A DNA stretch of 58,521 nt from a virus: IMG/VR virus record IMGVR_UViG_3300025789_000043, positions 1 through 58,521 of that record, one strand, 5' to 3'. Below are positions 25,691 through 35,919 of the stretch, one piece after another (the stretch's first letter is position 1; each line of letters starts with the position of its first letter). Below the pieces are notes generated by a model. That model worked only from the letters and a program-made list of their open reading frames with translations, ran no database searches and was not told where the DNA came from. The position numbers were made by a program, and so were the translations under genes.

Positions 25691-27970
25691 ATGGCACAAA
25701 ATGTACCTAATACAAGAACTTTCAAAGACATCACTGGCCTTACTGGTGGTGTCAATAGCTTCTTGGACCCACAGTTCATTGAGGATACACAAGTGCGTTG
25801 GGCTGAAAATGCGGTAAACAAGGGTGGCATATGGCAAACACGCCCTGGGTACGACACAGTGATCGATCTATCAACAACTGATCAAACTGGTGCACTTTAC
25901 AATTGGTTAGTCAATTTATCACAATCAAGTGATACAGTAACACTAGCCACTGGTACAGTTACATTATATGTAGAAAACCTGCGTAATTTTAATTATGGTG
26001 AAAACATAACCATAACATCACTTACTGATTCAACAAAGTACATGGTTGGTACAGTTGTTTCACAAGATGATAGCAATTTATTAACAGTTACTGTTACATC
26101 ACAATCAAACACTGGTTCCTATACTGGTTGGGTTGTGACGTTAAACAGTGATAGTCAGTTACAGTTAGTACCACAATTTTTTACAATATTTCAACCAACA
26201 ACTGGTGGTCCACAATTTGTTTATGGTATCAGTGGTGGTGTATTTATTGCCAACATTAATGCTGATGGCACATATGATACGCCAAGACAATTGCAGCAGT
26301 TATTGTTTGATACCAATGTGGATCAAATGTGTGTTTGCAACACTGTACGCAGTGCGACCATACAAGATGGCACAGTATTCATTACACAACCAGTTAACAC
26401 ACTAATGATACAAGATGGTGTGAGTCGTGCTGGTTATTGGGACGGAACATCAGGCAATCATCTGAACCCGACCAAACAATGGACCTTAGATAGCAAAGGT
26501 AACATCATATATACCGATGGATATAACCAAACACGCATCGGCAAATATATGGCATGGAGTGGTAACAGATTATGGGTATCAAACGGTACACAGTTGTTTG
26601 CATCTGATCCAAGTGACCCATTACATTTTACTGAAGAAACAGTGTTAACCAATATACCAGTGTTCACATTCCCAAAGAACATCACTGGCATGATTGATCG
26701 TGGTACATCAGGAACATTAGAAAATCTGATGTTTATTGGTACTGAGGATGGAATTTACACAATATACACTGGTGTTCAGCAACGTAGTTCATGGACATCA
26801 ACACCTGATTTTGTACGCAAGATATTCTCAGGTACAGGATGTGTATCACATAAATCCATGATTACACACATGGGTCTACTTTATTGGTATTCAAATACTG
26901 GTATTGTAGCATTTGATAACTTAGGTACTGTTACATCAACACAATCAATTACACCAATTGATAGTGAAATGAGCTATTCAAAGCAACAAATGGGTAATGA
27001 CAGATCCAAGATATGTGCTGGTCATTTTGACTCATATGTGTGGTGGTCAGTACCAGTAGCAGTTGCTAGCAATACAACAGGCTATTCAGCAACATACAAT
27101 AGCAAGGTATACAATGGTCATACACAGGTATTGGATCGTTTAGTTACCCCTAGTGCTTTTTATTTGAACACGATTACAAACTTTGGTGGCACTGGCTGGC
27201 AAGGTGTTTGGACGGGTTTAAGGCCAATAGAATGGGCAACAGAGTCAATCTATGGTAAGATAAGGAACTACTGCTTATCTCTTGATTATGACGGTCAATT
27301 ACGCATCTGGGAGGGTTTTAATGGCAACAGATGTGATAATAATAACCCAATATCATGGGCCATTGAGACAAAAGCACATAATGTAAACATGACTAATCCA
27401 ATGTTTACATATTCGGTTTTCAGGTATTTTAGGCTATTATTGAGTGAAATATATGGAAATTTGACTATTAATGGGTACTGGAAAGGCTTAAGAGGACAAT
27501 ATCATCAATTATTGGATACGGCTGTCACCGCCACCCCTGGGTCCATTTTGTTGAATAACCCTGATTACCTTCCTATCATTAACAACACACCTGCTATCAA
27601 TTTTGTTAAGCAGACACGTGACATCTTGTCCAAAGATAACCGCATAACTGAGGAAAACACCTCTGTTAACGTGGAAAGCCAATTCCAAGATGATATAGAT
27701 AGGGCATTTAGCCTATTACTTCAATTTAACGGTGTTGGTGCCCTCAAAGCTTACCGTATAGCCGTTGATGCTAACCCTGATAACACTGAAGGTGCCGTAG
27801 TGCCACCAGAAGATGGCCAACACATATTACCAGTTGTTACTGCACCTGAATATGTTGAAGGTGATATACCAAGCTATACCACAGTATCACGTGATTCTAA
27901 ACTGGCCATAACCCCTGTTGAAAGTCATTATCTAGAACTGGGTTATCAATTACCGTTACCATCATCTTAA
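25691..27970 (+). CDS. Tail nozzle (tail tubular protein B)-like protein
   Basis: A 759-residue beta-rich protein. The start FKDITGLTGGVNSFLDPQFI and the WAENAVNKGGIWQTRPGYDT segment are characteristic of podovirus nozzle/stabilisation proteins, followed by propeller-like repeats (AGYWDGTSG, GKYMAWSGNRLWVSN, LENLMFIGTEDGIYTI). A module at about residues 78-154 matches the beta module in the collagen fibres. It would close the short tail and hold fibres. Confidence 0.78.
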   Translation: MAQNVPNTRTFKDITGLTGGVNSFLDPQFIEDTQVRWAENAVNKGGIWQTRPGYDTVIDLSTTDQTGALYNWLVNLSQSSDTVTLATGTVTLYVENLRNFNYGENITITSLTDSTKYMVGTVVSQDDSNLLTVTVTSQSNTGSYTGWVVTLNSDSQLQLVPQFFTIFQPTTGGPQFVYGISGGVFIANINADGTYDTPRQLQQLLFDTNVDQMCVCNTVRSATIQDGTVFITQPVNTLMIQDGVSRAGYWDGTSGNHLNPTKQWTLDSKGNIIYTDGYNQTRIGKYMAWSGNRLWVSNGTQLFASDPSDPLHFTEETVLTNIPVFTFPKNITGMIDRGTSGTLENLMFIGTEDGIYTIYTGVQQRSSWTSTPDFVRKIFSGTGCVSHKSMITHMGLLYWYSNTGIVAFDNLGTVTSTQSITPIDSEMSYSKQQMGNDRSKICAGHFDSYVWWSVPVAVASNTTGYSATYNSKVYNGHTQVLDRLVTPSAFYLNTITNFGGTGWQGVWTGLRPIEWATESIYGKIRNYCLSLDYDGQLRIWEGFNGNRCDNNNPISWAIETKAHNVNMTNPMFTYSVFRYFRLLLSEIYGNLTINGYWKGLRGQYHQLLDTAVTATPGSILLNNPDYLPIINNTPAINFVKQTRDILSKDNRITEENTSVNVESQFQDDIDRAFSLLLQFNGVGALKAYRIAVDANPDNTEGAVVPPEDGQHILPVVTAPEYVEGDIPSYTTVSRDSKLAITPVESHYLELGYQLPLPSS

Positions 27971-28010
27971 ACCATTGCCTATTTTAACCTTATATTGATA
28001 AAGTAATTCC

Positions 28011-28715
28011 ATGAGTACGACCATCCCAATCACATTAACGCCTATACCAGTTCCTGTGAATATTCAGGCCGTTAATATCAATGATTTCTTGGGAATCGTT
28101 TGTGAGTACATTAGTGGATCAATCTCACAAAATGTTAGCTTCTTTCAACAAGGTGCAACTGCTCCAAACAGTAACCAAGGAATATTTTACAATACTAGTA
28201 CACAACGCTTTGAGACATGGAACTCAAACAATGGTGTATATCAACCAATCACTGAGTTACAAGTTGGTGATCTTAAAGCAGCTTTCCGCACAAGTGATGA
28301 TACAGTTAATGGTTGGATACTATTAGACGGACGTGTTATCAGCACAATTACTGGTTTGACACAGGCACAAAATTCTAATTTGCAAAACCTTTTTGGTTCT
28401 GGTGGTAGTTTACCTAATTTCTCATTCCTTGGTGCATTAAGTGGATTACCACCTGTTGGTACATTTAGTGGCATATCAAACACATCAATATCACCAGCAG
28501 TTGGTGCTATTGCTGCATTGCCAGTTAGCTCAAGCTACACACAAAGTGAAGTACAGAACCTGCGTAATAGCACTGAAACATTGGATGAATCAACCAATGC
28601 ATTACAGGTAACAGTATCACAAATTATTTCAAATAGTGAAACAGTGTTAACATCATTACAAAACACCAGCACTGTAACAGGTGCAAAATGGTTTGTATTC
28701 TGTGGATATCAATAA
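28011..28715 (+). CDS. Tail collar-domain protein
   Basis: A 234-residue protein. FFQQGATAPNSNQGIFYNTS is followed by VGDLKAAFRTSDDTVNGWIL and LFGSGGSLPNFS, the pattern of the phage tail collar (microcin-like) domain, in which a Gly-Trp turn and a LPNF motif recur. The C-terminus is helical. It is probably a baseplate or fibre-hinge component of the short tail. Confidence 0.72.
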   Translation: MSTTIPITLTPIPVPVNIQAVNINDFLGIVCEYISGSISQNVSFFQQGATAPNSNQGIFYNTSTQRFETWNSNNGVYQPITELQVGDLKAAFRTSDDTVNGWILLDGRVISTITGLTQAQNSNLQNLFGSGGSLPNFSFLGALSGLPPVGTFSGISNTSISPAVGAIAALPVSSSYTQSEVQNLRNSTETLDESTNALQVTVSQIISNSETVLTSLQNTSTVTGAKWFVFCGYQ

Positions 28716-28716
28716 A

Positions 28717-29226
28717 ATGTCATTACAAGTAGCAGATCAATCAATAGTACGCAGCCAATCTGACGGTGATCGTTTGGCTAATGCTGATTGCTCACTTGAT
28801 AATATCAACAAGCTAGAAGCTGAGTTACTAAAGCTGCCACAGATTGATTGCCCATTACATCACAGTTTCGCCCCACATGTATATCTACGTGAGATAACAA
28901 TGCCAGAGGGTGCATTCATCATCGGCAGAGAGCATACAACAGAACATTTTAATATCATCTTAACAGGACGTGCATCAGTATTAATGGACGGTGTTGTACA
29001 TGAGATACAAGCACCATGCATCATTAAATCAAATGCTGGTGTCCGCAAGATACTATACATTCATGAAACAATGCGTTGGGCAACAGTGCATCCAACAGAT
29101 GAAACAAACATTGAAATACTAGAAGAAACATTAACAGTGAAAACACCAGCTTTTCGTGATCATGAGATGCGTAAACAACTTGAGGACTTCCAAAAGAAGC
29201 TAATCGAACTAAAGGAGAAACAATAA
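28717..29226 (+). CDS. Cupin-fold protein
   Basis: A 169-residue protein. Residues about 55-130 (VYLREITMPEGAFIIGREHT, HFNIILTGRASVLMDG) form a cupin double-stranded beta-helix, followed by a charged helical C-terminus. Small cupins near phage tail genes are frequent; whether this one is enzymatic or structural is unclear, since only a partial His/Glu metal set (His in EHTTEHF) is visible. I chose the ATG at 28717, directly after the upstream stop. Confidence 0.68.
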   Translation: MSLQVADQSIVRSQSDGDRLANADCSLDNINKLEAELLKLPQIDCPLHHSFAPHVYLREITMPEGAFIIGREHTTEHFNIILTGRASVLMDGVVHEIQAPCIIKSNAGVRKILYIHETMRWATVHPTDETNIEILEETLTVKTPAFRDHEMRKQLEDFQKKLIELKEKQ

Positions 29227-30090
29227 ATGGCTTTCGTAGGAACTGCAGTCTTAGGTATCGGTGGTGCACTAGCAGGTGGTGCTGGTCTTCTTGGCGCTAG
29301 CGTTGGTGCCATTGGAGGTGGTCTCCTTGGTGCTGGCATTGGATCAGCTCTTGGTGGATCAATGGATGCACAATCAGCTGCAAAGCAAGCTGGTCAGATG
29401 GCACAAAACCTCACGTATCAGCCAATTGATCTCAATGCATTGCAGACACAAGCACAGCAAGCAGCTCAACAGAACCTTGCTAACTCAATTAAGTTAGAAC
29501 AACAATATTTCCCACAAGCAGCAGCAGCACGTGCTGGTACACAGAATCTTGTAGCACAACAAGTGGCACAAGGTGGTAAATTGACACCAGATGTATCAAA
29601 TGCGGTAACACGTTCAGCAATGGCATCAGGTGGTGCAGGTGGGTTTGGTGCTGGTCCATTAGCAGCAGCTAATTTGGGACTCACAGCACAAGGACAAATT
29701 AACAATGCAATTGGTCTTGGTCAGAATTTATCACAAACAGAAATGGCAGGATTACCAACTTCTGGATTGGATCCAGGAGCATTGGCCTCAGCAGCTATTG
29801 GTCAAAATCAGCAAATGAATCAATTCAACATTGATAAGACTGGTCTGCTAACAAATGCATTACAAAGCCAAGCAAATGCACAAAGTGCATTAGGTGGATC
29901 ACTAATGGGTGCAGCTAATATCTATGGAAACATGGTTGGTACTAAAACACCAAATACGCCTAATCCATTTAATACGGGTAATAACATTACATTAAATTCA
30001 CCAAATTTATTGTATAATTTGGGTTCTAGTAATACATCGACTGTACCAACCAATATACCAACGTTTGTTAACCCATTTGGAGGTAAATAA
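29227..30090 (+). CDS. Internal/ejection protein with glycine-zipper membrane segment
   Basis: A 287-residue protein. Residues 1-45 are almost all Gly, Ala, Leu and Val in glycine-zipper spacing and should insert in membranes. The rest is Gln/Ala/Asn-rich. Small ejection proteins of the T7 gp14 type, which make a pore in the host membrane during genome entry, look like this. It is followed by two larger proteins, giving the usual set of three. Confidence 0.66.
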   Translation: MAFVGTAVLGIGGALAGGAGLLGASVGAIGGGLLGAGIGSALGGSMDAQSAAKQAGQMAQNLTYQPIDLNALQTQAQQAAQQNLANSIKLEQQYFPQAAAARAGTQNLVAQQVAQGGKLTPDVSNAVTRSAMASGGAGGFGAGPLAAANLGLTAQGQINNAIGLGQNLSQTEMAGLPTSGLDPGALASAAIGQNQQMNQFNIDKTGLLTNALQSQANAQSALGGSLMGAANIYGNMVGTKTPNTPNPFNTGNNITLNSPNLLYNLGSSNTSTVPTNIPTFVNPFGGK

Positions 30091-30096
30091 TTAGTT

Positions 30097-32262
30097 ATGC
30101 CAATACCGAATGATCCAACAACAGGCTTTCAATTAAGCGCATTACCACAAGCCTTCAGTGTTCCATCAAACATTGGAAAGTTTGATGTTGGTCAAACGCA
30201 GCAAGCATATGCTAATTCATTAAAGAATGCACAAGCTACTGCTTTAGTTGGACCAGAGACAGCAGCTGCTGTTTCGCAAGCTAGATACAATCAAATGCTA
30301 GCAAATGAAGGCATGAAACGTCTTCCATCTGAAACACAAGCATTGTTATCCAAATATGGATATGAGCAAATTGCTAATGAGAATAAGAAAAACTTTGAAA
30401 CAGGAATGTCTGGTTATCAAGGTGACATAGGTAAATACACAGGTGCTTTTAATCTGCAAGATCTTAGCAATAAATTTACAACTGGAAATATTAGTAGTGC
30501 AGCAATAGGTGCTCCTGTTGTAACTACACCAAAATCAAGTTTGTTAGCACAACCTCCTGCTAATACTGGTACTAGCATAGCAGATGAAATATTAAATTCA
30601 AAAGGTATACAATCTGCAGCTCAAAAAGCAGAACAAGAAGCAAAAGATCAAGCTAACCCAGAAAATAATATACCTGCCACAGAGGAACCAGAAGAAACTC
30701 CTGAAACAAATACTGCACCAAATCAAACAGCTCCTGCAAATGTTGCTAATGCTGTTACATCTGCTATTACATCAGCAGCTCCATCTGCTGGAACAACTAC
30801 TGGATCTAATGCCTTACCATCTTTAGCTTCTGTACCACCAACTACTCCAAGTGTTGGAACTAATGCATTTGCTGCTTTATCAAATACTCCTTCCATAACT
30901 CCATCGTCACAAGCGACTGGTAATGCACCTGTAACACAACAGGCACAAGCAGTATCTAATCAACAAGCACAAGCTGCCACACCAAAGGAAGAAGCAGGAC
31001 CTTATTCTGATATTAAAGTATTACCTAATGGAAACTTTCAAATTAATGGTGTTTCATTAACTCCACAACAATTGGAACAAAATGCTAACCTCATTAGACA
31101 AGGATTTAGACCACAAGGTAATTTGATGTCATGGCATAAGATAGATTGGGATAACGGCTATGAACAAACATCTGGTCCAGGTGGAATTGGAATTAGTAAA
31201 CCAACTTCAATACCTAAAGATAGAATGGATTTATATAACGATGCAAAAAGTGCTGTAATGCAAGCAAAGTTAATTGATCCTACATATCAAACACCAGAAG
31301 GAGTAGGTATTGGTGCAATAAAAGAAGATGCTATGAATATAGCAAGTGCACCAACATTGCAAAATCCTAATCATGCAATGCCAGCACCTAATCCAGCTAT
31401 GGGAATTTATGATCCCAAAGAAGCTGCAAAAGTTAGAACTGCAGCTTATAAACAAGGTAATAGTCAAATGACTATTGCTGATGGAATGCAATCTAACATT
31501 GCACAGGTTACAAACGATCTACAAGAGTTTCAGAATTTAAATCATAGTACATCAACTGGACCAGTTTCATCTTTAATAACTCCATTGTTAGCATCAGGAC
31601 AAAATGTACAAGCATTTATCAATAGTCTTGCACAATCACCAGATGCAAATGTAAAAAAACAAGCAGCATTGGCACAAAGTCATGCAGTTGATCTTGAAGC
31701 AATGAAAAACATTCATGATCGTCTTGTTACTGAAATGTTAAGACTTGGTTCAAGTAGCAATACTTTAGGTGCACCAAATGCATCTGGTGGACCATCTGGT
31801 TTAGGAAGAATAATGAATAATGAATTAGGATGGATTGCAGCTGCATCACCTAATCCTACTCAATTAACACAAACTAATGATATTGTTATTAACGATGCAT
31901 TAAGCAGATTGGATCGCACTAATGATTTAATTGATTATGCACGTGAATACAACAAAGATTACCACACAATTGAAGGAGCTGGTGATAATTTTCAAAAATA
32001 TGCTAATGAAAATCCATATTTTGTTAATGGTAAGTCTAACCCAAATAGAACACCATGGCAGCAAGTGCTAATGTCAGATGAATGGAATAAGGCACATCCT
32101 GCTCAACAAAATAGTCCATCATCTGGAGTACAATTGAATAACAGAACATTATCTGCTGCATCAGCACCACAAGCAGCTGCGTTAATGAAAGTAATTAATA
32201 ATCAAAACGCAACAGCAGCTCAAAAAGCTCAAGCACAAGATCTCTATAATCAACTTCCATAA
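30097..32262 (+). CDS. Probable ejection (internal virion) protein
   Basis: A 721-residue protein with no catalytic motif. The N-terminal 100 residues are helical (YANSLKNAQATALVGPETAA). About 150-300 is low-complexity Pro/Ala/Thr/Gln sequence, then a mixed region (LPNGNFQINGVSLTPQQLEQ) and long helices. The order between a gp14-like and a 950-residue protein suggests an ejected virion protein. No peptidoglycan hydrolase domain is apparent. Confidence 0.55.
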   Translation: MPIPNDPTTGFQLSALPQAFSVPSNIGKFDVGQTQQAYANSLKNAQATALVGPETAAAVSQARYNQMLANEGMKRLPSETQALLSKYGYEQIANENKKNFETGMSGYQGDIGKYTGAFNLQDLSNKFTTGNISSAAIGAPVVTTPKSSLLAQPPANTGTSIADEILNSKGIQSAAQKAEQEAKDQANPENNIPATEEPEETPETNTAPNQTAPANVANAVTSAITSAAPSAGTTTGSNALPSLASVPPTTPSVGTNAFAALSNTPSITPSSQATGNAPVTQQAQAVSNQQAQAATPKEEAGPYSDIKVLPNGNFQINGVSLTPQQLEQNANLIRQGFRPQGNLMSWHKIDWDNGYEQTSGPGGIGISKPTSIPKDRMDLYNDAKSAVMQAKLIDPTYQTPEGVGIGAIKEDAMNIASAPTLQNPNHAMPAPNPAMGIYDPKEAAKVRTAAYKQGNSQMTIADGMQSNIAQVTNDLQEFQNLNHSTSTGPVSSLITPLLASGQNVQAFINSLAQSPDANVKKQAALAQSHAVDLEAMKNIHDRLVTEMLRLGSSSNTLGAPNASGGPSGLGRIMNNELGWIAAASPNPTQLTQTNDIVINDALSRLDRTNDLIDYAREYNKDYHTIEGAGDNFQKYANENPYFVNGKSNPNRTPWQQVLMSDEWNKAHPAQQNSPSSGVQLNNRTLSAASAPQAAALMKVINNQNATAAQKAQAQDLYNQLP

Positions 32263-32270
32263 ATACATCA

Positions 32271-35123
32271 ATGCAGCCAGATCCTACAGCTAATACTGCA
32301 AGCCAAGATCCGTCTATTGATGATATTCTGTCACAAGCTAAGACGTTTATAGGTTCACAGAAACAAAAGGCACCATCACAACCAGCTGCTAATGTTCCTT
32401 TTCCTATTACTGTACCATCTAGTGGTCAGCCACAAGCAGCAGATGATATTGATGCAATATTAAAAAATGCTCAAAGTTATGTGGCTAGTCAAAAATCAGT
32501 ACCAACAGATATTGATTCATTGGCTAAATCAGTACAACAAGCTGAAGCAAATGTTAATCAAAATCCTTCTGATGAAAATACAAAAGCATTACAAAGTGCT
32601 TACGAGAATTATTATAAAAATACTAATGTTGGACAAAGAGCAGCATACAATTTAATGCCTGATCAAAATACTTTGGGCAATATTGCACAAGGTGGTAAAA
32701 ATCTGGTAGGTTCAGCATTGTCAACAGTTGGACAAGCTGCTGAAGGATTAGTAACAAATCCATTAGATACATTACAAGGTATACAAAGAGGTGCAGTAAC
32801 AGGTATGGGTAAGTTAGCAGCATTTCCTGCACAAGCTTATTCTGCTGCTAAACAACAAGTTTATGCACAAGCAGGTGAACCATCAGATATACCAGCTGCA
32901 GCAAAAATGGCAGCTGAACGCACCGCTGATACAGCTAAATTAAATCAAGCACTGGAATCATATAAGAAATATGGTGCTGGTATGGATACACGTGAGATAG
33001 GTGAAGGTGGTATGGCAGCAGCAAACATCGCTGAAAATGTTGTACCATTTGTAGCTGCACCAGAAAGCATTTTAAGTAAAGGTGGTGCAGAATTATCTGA
33101 AGCAGATAGAGCAATTGCTGCACAAAAAGCTTTAACAGCTGCAAATCAGCCATCTAATCTTGGTGCAAAAATTGGTAAATTCGTTGGTGGTATAAAAGGT
33201 GGATATCAAGGTAAGCTAATAGGTGAAACAGGTGGTTCTATTGTTGATAAAATGTTTGAATCTGAAACGCCTACTATAAAATTTAAAACACCAGAAGATG
33301 TACAAAATGCAATAGAAGCAGAAAAGATTGGTGTTGAAGCATATTCTGGAGATGTTGAAAGATTAACTAAGGAACTTGCTGCAGATCCTGAAAATAATGA
33401 TTTAAAGAAACAGTTGTATCAAGCTACACTGCAAAGAAACAATGCTGCATCACGTTTAAATACAGCTAATGAAGCAATGGGTGCTATTCAAAAAGGTGTT
33501 GAAAAAGCACAACCATCAGTACTTGGACAGACTGCTAAAGATGCATTAAGAACAGGTGGTATTTTTGCTGCTAACGCAGAGGCACAACAAGCCCCTGGGA
33601 CCTCAGTGGGTGGTGCATTTGGTCAAGGTGCTACACTTGGTGGATTAACCACATTAGGTGTATCAGGTGGTAAAAATATTGCCAATACAGTACAAGGATT
33701 TAAGCAAGGTATATCAGAAGAACCAACACCAGCACCAACACCAGCAACACCACAGGAAGCAACTGTTGGTACACCTGAAGAAAAAGCTGGTACAGAAGCT
33801 CCTGAAACAGCTACACCTGCTCCTGTTGCAACACCTACACCAACAAAGCCACTAGCTGCACAAGCTCCCACAACCTCTGAAGGTTATGGTCCAAATCGTG
33901 TACGTTTACGTGCTCAATACACTGTTGCTGGTGACGTTAAAAGTATGTCACATGATGAAGTAACTGATTTCGACAAGACATTGAAATCAGATGATTCACC
34001 AATAGCTAATGCTATACCTGTTAACAAGGGTGACATTGAATCAGTTGGTCATGGATCTGATTACATGTACATTAAGTTTAATAAACCTACTGTATATAAA
34101 GGTGAAAACATTGATCAGTATGCTTACGCTAATGTACCAAAGAGCGTATACACTGAAATGTTAAATTCTGATGATCCATACGCATATTTCCAAAAGAATA
34201 TACGCAGGCAGTACAATACAACTGCGATCAATCCAATACATACAAAAGAAGATTTAGCTTCATTATCAAATGGTAAACAATTACCAAATAAGAATGAGCC
34301 AATATCTGTAGAAGAAACAAAAGGTACTGAAGAAACACCTGCTGCACCAACTAAACCATTGGCTGCACAACCAGCACCAGAAGCACCTGCACCATTTATG
34401 GGTAGCGTGTTAGGTATGCCACCTACAGAATCAAGATTAGCTCCAAGACCATCAGTTGGTGAAGGATATGCTACTGCTGAACAATTAAATCAGCAGTCAT
34501 TAGCTTTACAAGAAGCAGAAAAGGCAGCACAATCTGAACGTGCAAAAGAAGAAGCACAAATAGAGGCAAAAAGACAGACACCTGAATACAAACAGATGAC
34601 AGAATGGCTCAAAGCTGCCGATAAGTTAGCTAAGAGACAAGTTGGTTCACAATCAGCATTAACAGGTGTTGAACGCAATCCAACAGCGGAACAGATAAGC
34701 AATGTAACACAAGCTGGTGGTGCTACTGCACTTAATAAGATACCTGCTGATCAATTAGAAAAAGCATTAGCAGAAATACAATCACCTAAAACAGAACAAC
34801 CAACATATCCTGCATTTTCTGGTAAACAACCAGTACAAGGTGTGCCTGCAAAAGAAGTTCCAGTTGTAAGTGAGAAATTAACACCAAAACAAGAAAACAT
34901 TAAACAAGCATTCTTGGATCACTTTGCTGACATTGAACAAAACAGAGCTAACAATGCATTAGCTGCTAAATTAAAAGAAGATTTGGCAAATAAAGCAGCA
35001 CAGGCTAATAAGCCATTAGCAAATGCACCAGCACCAAAAGGTGGACGCAAAAAGGTCTCATTAGCTGCTTCACAGCCACATGAGGGGCCAGAGGAAAAGC
35101 CACTTGGTACTAGCTCACCGTAA
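32271..35123 (+). CDS. Large ejection-type protein with KTSC domain
   Basis: A 950-residue Ala/Gln/Glu-rich protein. Long helical repeats occupy about 40-480, low-complexity Pro/Thr/Ala linkers with repeated 'KPLAAQ' follow, and a KTSC domain lies at about residues 580-650 (IESVGHGSDYMYIKF... AYANVPKSVYTEML... YFQKNIRRQY). Basic C-terminal tail. As the last and largest of the three consecutive proteins it is the probable channel-forming ejection protein. The converging next gene encodes a stand-alone KTSC protein. Confidence 0.6.
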   Translation: MQPDPTANTASQDPSIDDILSQAKTFIGSQKQKAPSQPAANVPFPITVPSSGQPQAADDIDAILKNAQSYVASQKSVPTDIDSLAKSVQQAEANVNQNPSDENTKALQSAYENYYKNTNVGQRAAYNLMPDQNTLGNIAQGGKNLVGSALSTVGQAAEGLVTNPLDTLQGIQRGAVTGMGKLAAFPAQAYSAAKQQVYAQAGEPSDIPAAAKMAAERTADTAKLNQALESYKKYGAGMDTREIGEGGMAAANIAENVVPFVAAPESILSKGGAELSEADRAIAAQKALTAANQPSNLGAKIGKFVGGIKGGYQGKLIGETGGSIVDKMFESETPTIKFKTPEDVQNAIEAEKIGVEAYSGDVERLTKELAADPENNDLKKQLYQATLQRNNAASRLNTANEAMGAIQKGVEKAQPSVLGQTAKDALRTGGIFAANAEAQQAPGTSVGGAFGQGATLGGLTTLGVSGGKNIANTVQGFKQGISEEPTPAPTPATPQEATVGTPEEKAGTEAPETATPAPVATPTPTKPLAAQAPTTSEGYGPNRVRLRAQYTVAGDVKSMSHDEVTDFDKTLKSDDSPIANAIPVNKGDIESVGHGSDYMYIKFNKPTVYKGENIDQYAYANVPKSVYTEMLNSDDPYAYFQKNIRRQYNTTAINPIHTKEDLASLSNGKQLPNKNEPISVEETKGTEETPAAPTKPLAAQPAPEAPAPFMGSVLGMPPTESRLAPRPSVGEGYATAEQLNQQSLALQEAEKAAQSERAKEEAQIEAKRQTPEYKQMTEWLKAADKLAKRQVGSQSALTGVERNPTAEQISNVTQAGGATALNKIPADQLEKALAEIQSPKTEQPTYPAFSGKQPVQGVPAKEVPVVSEKLTPKQENIKQAFLDHFADIEQNRANNALAAKLKEDLANKAAQANKPLANAPAPKGGRKKVSLAASQPHEGPEEKPLGTSSP

Positions 35124-35318
35124 CTTGGTGGTTTGATACTTACCCTTAATGTGATGGTGTAAGTAGCTACCTTTACTTGGTGCATTCATGAGTGCTTGAT
35201 ACTTGGCTGGTGGAACATTTGTGTAGTTGTATACTGAACCATCATGGAATGTTACTGATAGCAACATGTGGTGGTTGTCATAGTGAACTGTATCAATGTT
35301 AGAACTGCTTACTTTCAT
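35115..35318 (-). CDS. KTSC domain protein
   Basis: A 67-residue protein starting MKVSSSNIDTVHYDN. It shows the KTSC pattern: VTFHDGSVYNYTNVPPAKYQ, then MNAPSKGSYLHHHIKGKYQ. KTSC domains are small, with possible nucleic-acid roles, but the function is unproven. The start at 35318 is chosen because the domain begins there. It converges with the 950-residue gene, overlapping by nine bases, and diverges from the methyltransferase. Confidence 0.72.
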   Translation of the reverse strand: MKVSSSNIDTVHYDNHHMLLSVTFHDGSVYNYTNVPPAKYQALMNAPSKGSYLHHHIKGKYQTTKLR

Positions 35319-35325
35319 GCTTGTA

Positions 35326-35350
35326 ATTAGGCATGACGTTGCATTATATG
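35326..35350 (+). promoter_or_regulatory. ATTAGGCATGACGTT element before the methyltransferase gene
   Basis: This is the longest copy of the shared element (35326-35340), followed by GCATTATATG. The methyltransferase start lies 21 bases after the element. The spacing is not that of a normal sigma70 promoter. Confidence 0.4.
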
Positions 35351-35361
35351 GCAACAAGTAA

Positions 35362-35919
35362 ATGGACATAACGTCACTAACCCAACCATGCAACTATGAC
35401 AGGATACTTGATGAGGAAACTCCACAGGCGCAGCGAATTGCCCGTTATCTTACTGGTTACAACGTTACTCGTGTACTTGATATTGGGTGTGGTCCTGCTA
35501 ATTACGTTGAAGCATTACGTGATGCTGGGATTTCGGCATTTGGCATAGACATCGATGAAAGATGTTTGCGATCAGTATATTGCTTTTGCATGGATCTCAC
35601 TAAAGAACCATGCCCCATTAAATCACCAGTGGTATTGTCACTCGAAGTTGGTGAACACATACCAGCACAATATTCCAAAAGATACATTGAGTTCATTGCT
35701 GAAGCTGAACCAAGCATGGTTATATTCAGTGCAGCTAATCATGGTCAAGGTGGTGATGGACACATTAATTGCCATGATAAGAGCTACTGGGCAACACGCT
35801 TTGAATGGTTTGGTTACACCTATGACCCAATCGCCACACAAGACTTTGTTGATTACATGAAAGATGGTTATCACCTTGGATGGTTAGTTAAAAATGTAAT
35901 GATATTTTATAAAACATGA
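35362..35919 (+). CDS. Class I SAM-dependent methyltransferase
   Basis: A 185-residue protein. VLDIGCGPANY (residues 38-48) is the SAM-binding motif I, followed by FGIDID (motif II) and VVLSLEVGEHIP, typical of the small UbiE/SAM family. The substrate is unknown; the coupled glycosyltransferase (ATGA overlap) suggests both act on the same acceptor, for example a sugar or a virion or surface component. No DNA-methylase (DPPY) motif is present. Confidence 0.8.
   Translation: MDITSLTQPCNYDRILDEETPQAQRIARYLTGYNVTRVLDIGCGPANYVEALRDAGISAFGIDIDERCLRSVYCFCMDLTKEPCPIKSPVVLSLEVGEHIPAQYSKRYIEFIAEAEPSMVIFSAANHGQGGDGHINCHDKSYWATRFEWFGYTYDPIATQDFVDYMKDGYHLGWLVKNVMIFYKT

Noticed and set aside
35362-35919. 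DNA methyltransferase interpretation
   Set aside because: Only the general SAM motif is present; no DPPY/NPPY or target-recognition domain is visible.
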